DNA of 64,000 nucleotides from Larix kaempferi (taxonomy: Eukaryota > Streptophyta > Pinopsida > Pinales > Pinaceae): the NCBI GenBank assembly GCA_027924585.1, contig BSBM01000299.1, positions 31,472,501 through 31,536,500 on the forward strand, given 5' to 3'. Both the position numbers and the translations under genes were made by a program. Of the stretch, positions 60,159-64,000 are shown piece by piece (the first letter of the stretch is position 1; every line of letters begins with the position of its first letter). The notes under the pieces were generated by a model. It saw only the letters and a list, made by a program, of their open reading frames with translations, searched no databases and was not told the DNA's origin.

Positions 60159-63100
60159 TATATACATTTGTGCCTTCTATAGAGATACATATGTGAGCAT
60201 AGATGATAGCATTTTTAATCTAGTATCACATGATGTAATTAAGAAGTACCATTTTTATGATAGTGATTATAATGAGCATGACACAATTTTCTTCAACATT
60301 TCTTTGGTTTGATATATGAATAATTGAGAAAAAATAAACCCTTCTATCATTAAATTTGGATTTTTCTTGTAAGATAAGGTAATTACATTATATTGAATAA
60401 TTTTTACAGAAGGTGTAGTTCATGTCTACCCATGGGAGACTAGAACATAGATAAAACATGAGATTATAATTTAATGTCTAAAAAGTTTGACTAAATCTTA
60501 GAGTGTTGCCACCATAAACTAGAGACACCTGAGCATAACTATGTTAACAACAAACCAAAAAGAAGTCCTAGAGTAGGACAAAGCTAAATTTTTATATCAT
60601 CACTCAAGACTGATATTAGATGCACATCTTGCCCATGGGAGTATTCTAGAACCATGTAAGGAGAGGATTTCTTTTAGTTTGTACCTATGGTGGATTTGAT
60701 AAGGATGTTAGTCTTGGAATTTAATTTTGTATTATGGTCCTATAGTTTGGCCTTCAATTTCTTATTGTGATCCTGAAGTTCATCCATCTACAAGAAAATA
60801 TCATTTTTTTCTTCCTTTCTATACATCAACACCTTTACTAAAATATATTTGATTGTCAAATAAATGGCTACATTGCATTACTATTTATTCTCACATGTTC
60901 TTGTAACCCACGATTCATGAATCCACAAACCCATATCACCCAAAATATCCTCCGCTTTCATGAAATTACACACTATGTTGACCCAAGATCCCACTTGGTT
61001 AATCTAGGATCTAATTTCAGTAGGAATCTATTAGAAATGGATCTCTTTATTTTCCTCCACGTTCAGTGGTGCTTTGGGCTTAGAGCGACTACCACTACCT
61101 CTTTGAACATTTTTTCCTTTACCCCTTTTAGCCATGGGTCTAAGATTCAACAAGAATGTTAAATAGAGTAGGGGAAGGATTAATATTTATTGATGAGTCA
61201 TAGGGGATGGGAAATATTTAAGAAAAAAATTTGAAAAGGATTTTCAATTCCTGTATATGAAGAGCGATGTTAAAAATTCTAACTTCCAAAGAGAGTAATC
61301 GACGTATAAATTCGATAATATAGAACAAAACAATATAGAGTAAAAGCTTCGTCCCACCTTCAAAATGATGAGTTGAAAGTTCAGAGGATATTTCCTGTAA
61401 AGGTACCTAACTCCCATTCCCCTGCATCACAAACTCCTTTTTCATGGCTATGCATGTAATTTCAATATCCTTAAACTTGATCATGATTAATCGACAATTC
61501 ATCTTGACATGAATTGATGTCTAGTTGGTCTAACTTGATGCCATCCCAACACTCGAAACTAGGCGTCTTGTTTCCATATCCACCTCCATAATTGTTGTAT
61601 TAATCATCATATTTCGTGTGTGGTGGATAATCCTTCACATAGCTAATATATGTGTGATTCTCATTTTCCTCATCATTCGTACCTAACACCCAACCTGAGG
61701 ATTCACTAAATTTTGATTAGTAAAAAAAAATAGAGAACAAGAACTATGAATTTTGATTCTAAATGTGTCAATATTAACATTTCTAAAGTGAAAAATTGGG
61801 TTCATAAAGTGGCAATATTGGTTTTCACAAGTGATGTTAATTTTGATTCCAACAATGCTAAATTTGAATAATTTTGAACCCAAAAGTGTGTTTTTCAATT
61901 CCAAAACTGTGACTTTTTATTGCATTAATGTGATTATTTATTCCAAAAATATGAATTTTGAAATACAAAAGTGTCAATTTTAGCACCAAATGTTTGAATT
62001 TCAACGAGAAAAGTGAAAATATCTAATTGAAATGGTATGCATTTAAATTTCAATGATTATAAATTTTTTTGAATGTGTATATAGTATATGAATCCAAGAT
62101 TAATGTATAGTTGTCAATATATTATTTTTGTATGTTCATGCATAATATCAATATGACACCCATTATTAAATATATCAAGATTGAATAGATGCAATAAAAT
62201 AAAATAAAATGAGAACGAACATTGTGTTCCAAACTTATGCGTTTAAATAAATATATAAAGAAACATGAGTAAAATAAAGTTTCATTCATCAACATCACTC
62301 TAACTCTCAAAATTATTCTCCATTTTTTCTTGTTGGGACTTAGTTTTTGCATGGCCCTCTTTCATTTATTTTTATTTTCTCAACTATCAAACCTACCCTT
62401 GATGATAATTCCTTCAACTCATTTAATGATTTCAACATTTAATATTTAATATTTTTTTAATTGGTCAAGTCACAACCCAACCAAGCTACATCTATGATGA
62501 GAAATTGTCACATGGAAATAAAAACTCCTTCACGAACACACCAAATGAGAAACACCCCAAAAGATTCTCTCCAATAGAGCCATTTTCATTTTCATTTGTC
62601 ACAATAGCTATGGAAATGCAATCTTTGTGCTCTAAACATGTGTAAAAATCTAACTTTACTTAAAATAATACCTAACATGGATTAATGTTGAATTTTTTTA
62701 TCTCCACTATTATAATAAAAATAAGTTATCTTTTTAACCTCAATATCCTACAGAGAGAATTCAATCTGGTTTAAACTATATGATGCACCATATTCAATAG
62801 AAGCACATTTTTCTTCTAACAATGTATCCATACCTCTTGAAGCATGTGGCAATGGAATATATACATTTAATTTTTTTTTAACATCTATGATGACACATCC
62901 ATGGTTGATGTCAATGTTGTGCAATTGGTTTTTATTTGGGATTGTTATTCCTTCAATAACTTTTAATTCATTGAAAAGAGGATCTACATAGTGTGCAGAA
63001 CCCAACATACCAAAAAAAATATTTATCTAATCTACGAAACTATAAGGAAAAGAACCTAAAGTGGAGGTTATAGAAAAGGTTTTTAGTTTTACAAAATTGA

Positions 63101-64000
63101 CAAAAATTATCAAAAAAACCTCTACTACAACCTCCACCAATGGTACTAGATGGTTTGGTAGTGGTTTTTACAGAAACTTATTATAACAAAAAAACTCTTC
63201 CAGTGAAATATTTGTGGAGGTTTTTCATTGTTGTGATTTATTGATATAAGCACAAAAACAAGCTGGCTCATTTAAATACAAAAAAGAAATCGATGCATAC
63301 CTAAATTTTAACAACATTGGTTCTTTATAAGAAATATAGCATCAATGCTTTATAGGAAATATACCACCTATGCTTATGAAATCTTATGATGCACGAGTGC
63401 TATAGGGGTAGGAAAACACACTAGTGAAGTTTACCAGGACGTTGATGTTCATTGCATTTTTAAATTTAGTAGCACGATTATGATATATTGGAGCACCAGT
63501 GTGCTTATATAGAAAGCACTAGGGAAATAAAAAAATGCACTCAGGGGCATGCAATGAGTAGTTTGTTGCACCAATGCACATATGTTGTAAAAGTACAAGT
63601 GCTACTTTTAATTAAATTCACGAGTGCAATTAATATGATCAAAAGCATTGGTAATCATTTTCTCTTTGGTAAACAGTGACCAGTGACAATGCACTGAAAT
63701 ATGTATATTTTGTTTTTTATTTTTGTAATTCCATTATTCATCATAAGTTGAAATATTTGTTATAATAGTAATCATATAATTTTAGTTTTAATTATTGTGT
63801 TTGGATATGATATTTGGATTAATTTTTATGACATCATTTTTTGCATCTACTGTAATGTTTAATCATCCATATATTTAATCAATGATGTAACATTTCGTAA
63901 TGACATTGGATATTGCGATAGAATACGAAACTTTGTTTTATTATATATGAATAAGAGGCCCTTTGTCATACAAAATAGGACATCATAAAGGTACACAGTA
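60159..64000. other. Intergenic DNA, no supportable gene
   Basis: AT-rich with short frames only. A degenerate repeat at 61730-62010 is listed separately. Nothing resembling an LTR end, TIR with TSD, tRNA or conserved domain was recognised. Confidence 0.55.
61730..62010. repeat. Degenerate short-period repeat
   Basis: Variants of gaattttgattccaaaagtg recur every 25-35 bases (gattctaaatgtgtcaat, gattccaacaatgctaaat, gaacccaaaagtgtg, gaaatacaaaagtgtcaat). The copies are strongly diverged. Confidence 0.5.

Noticed and set aside
62960-63240. Possible TIR element around the ggaggttatagaaaagg and gtggaggtttttc motifs
   Set aside because: No convincing inverted ends or target duplication.

Overview
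The window looks like intergenic DNA from a large, repeat-rich plant genome. It is AT-rich, has no intact host gene, and is built from plant LTR retrotransposons (Athila-type and chromovirus Ty3/gypsy, plus a Copia-like element with an initiator-Met primer site) and hAT DNA transposons. A conifer or other large-genome seed plant would fit, but nothing read here fixes the species.

The main structure is a nest of insertions covering about 8.4-60.2 kb, resolved from target-site duplications (TSDs), terminal motifs and LTR pairs. Outermost is element D, an old plus-strand element: 5' LTR probably 8389-8764 plus 53820-55015, primer site 55018, interior to about 59517, 3' LTR to 60153. Element A, a decayed minus-strand chromovirus (8765-53819), sits in the 5' LTR of D. 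A hAT-type transposon, now 36.6 kb (17170-53757, 8-bp TSD acccttag), sits in the 5' LTR of A. Inside the hAT lie an older decayed gypsy element (E, about 18.6-21.8 kb) with a Copia-like solo LTR in it, an RNase H fragment, an F-box pseudogene and a 2.1-kb higher-order tandem array. Two young LTR elements are inserted last: B (25164-31930, minus, TSD gtttc) in the F-box pseudogene, and C (40640-52468, plus, TSD gttat) in the tandem array. Divergence between paired LTRs, counted by eye, agrees with the order: D about 15-20%, A about 10%, B and C about 1%.

Element C is a nearly complete Athila-type element (gag, protease, RT, RNase H, integrase) whose coding frame has no frameshift but six internal stops. 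It carries an extra 3' reading frame with a globular domain and a coiled coil, downstream of a second polypurine tract. Element B has no pol; it has one intact 833-residue frame between nearly identical LTRs and keeps chromovirus-like edges, so it is probably a non-autonomous partner. Element D also lacks pol and encodes gag-like zinc knuckles followed by an accessory protein.

A 289-bp MITE (6319-6607, TSD gttatgta) shares terminal inverted repeats and GGCGAA motifs with the giant hAT. It defines the family and supports the reading of the 36.6-kb structure. The flanks (1-8.4 kb and 60.2-64 kb) hold small tandem repeats and no supportable gene.
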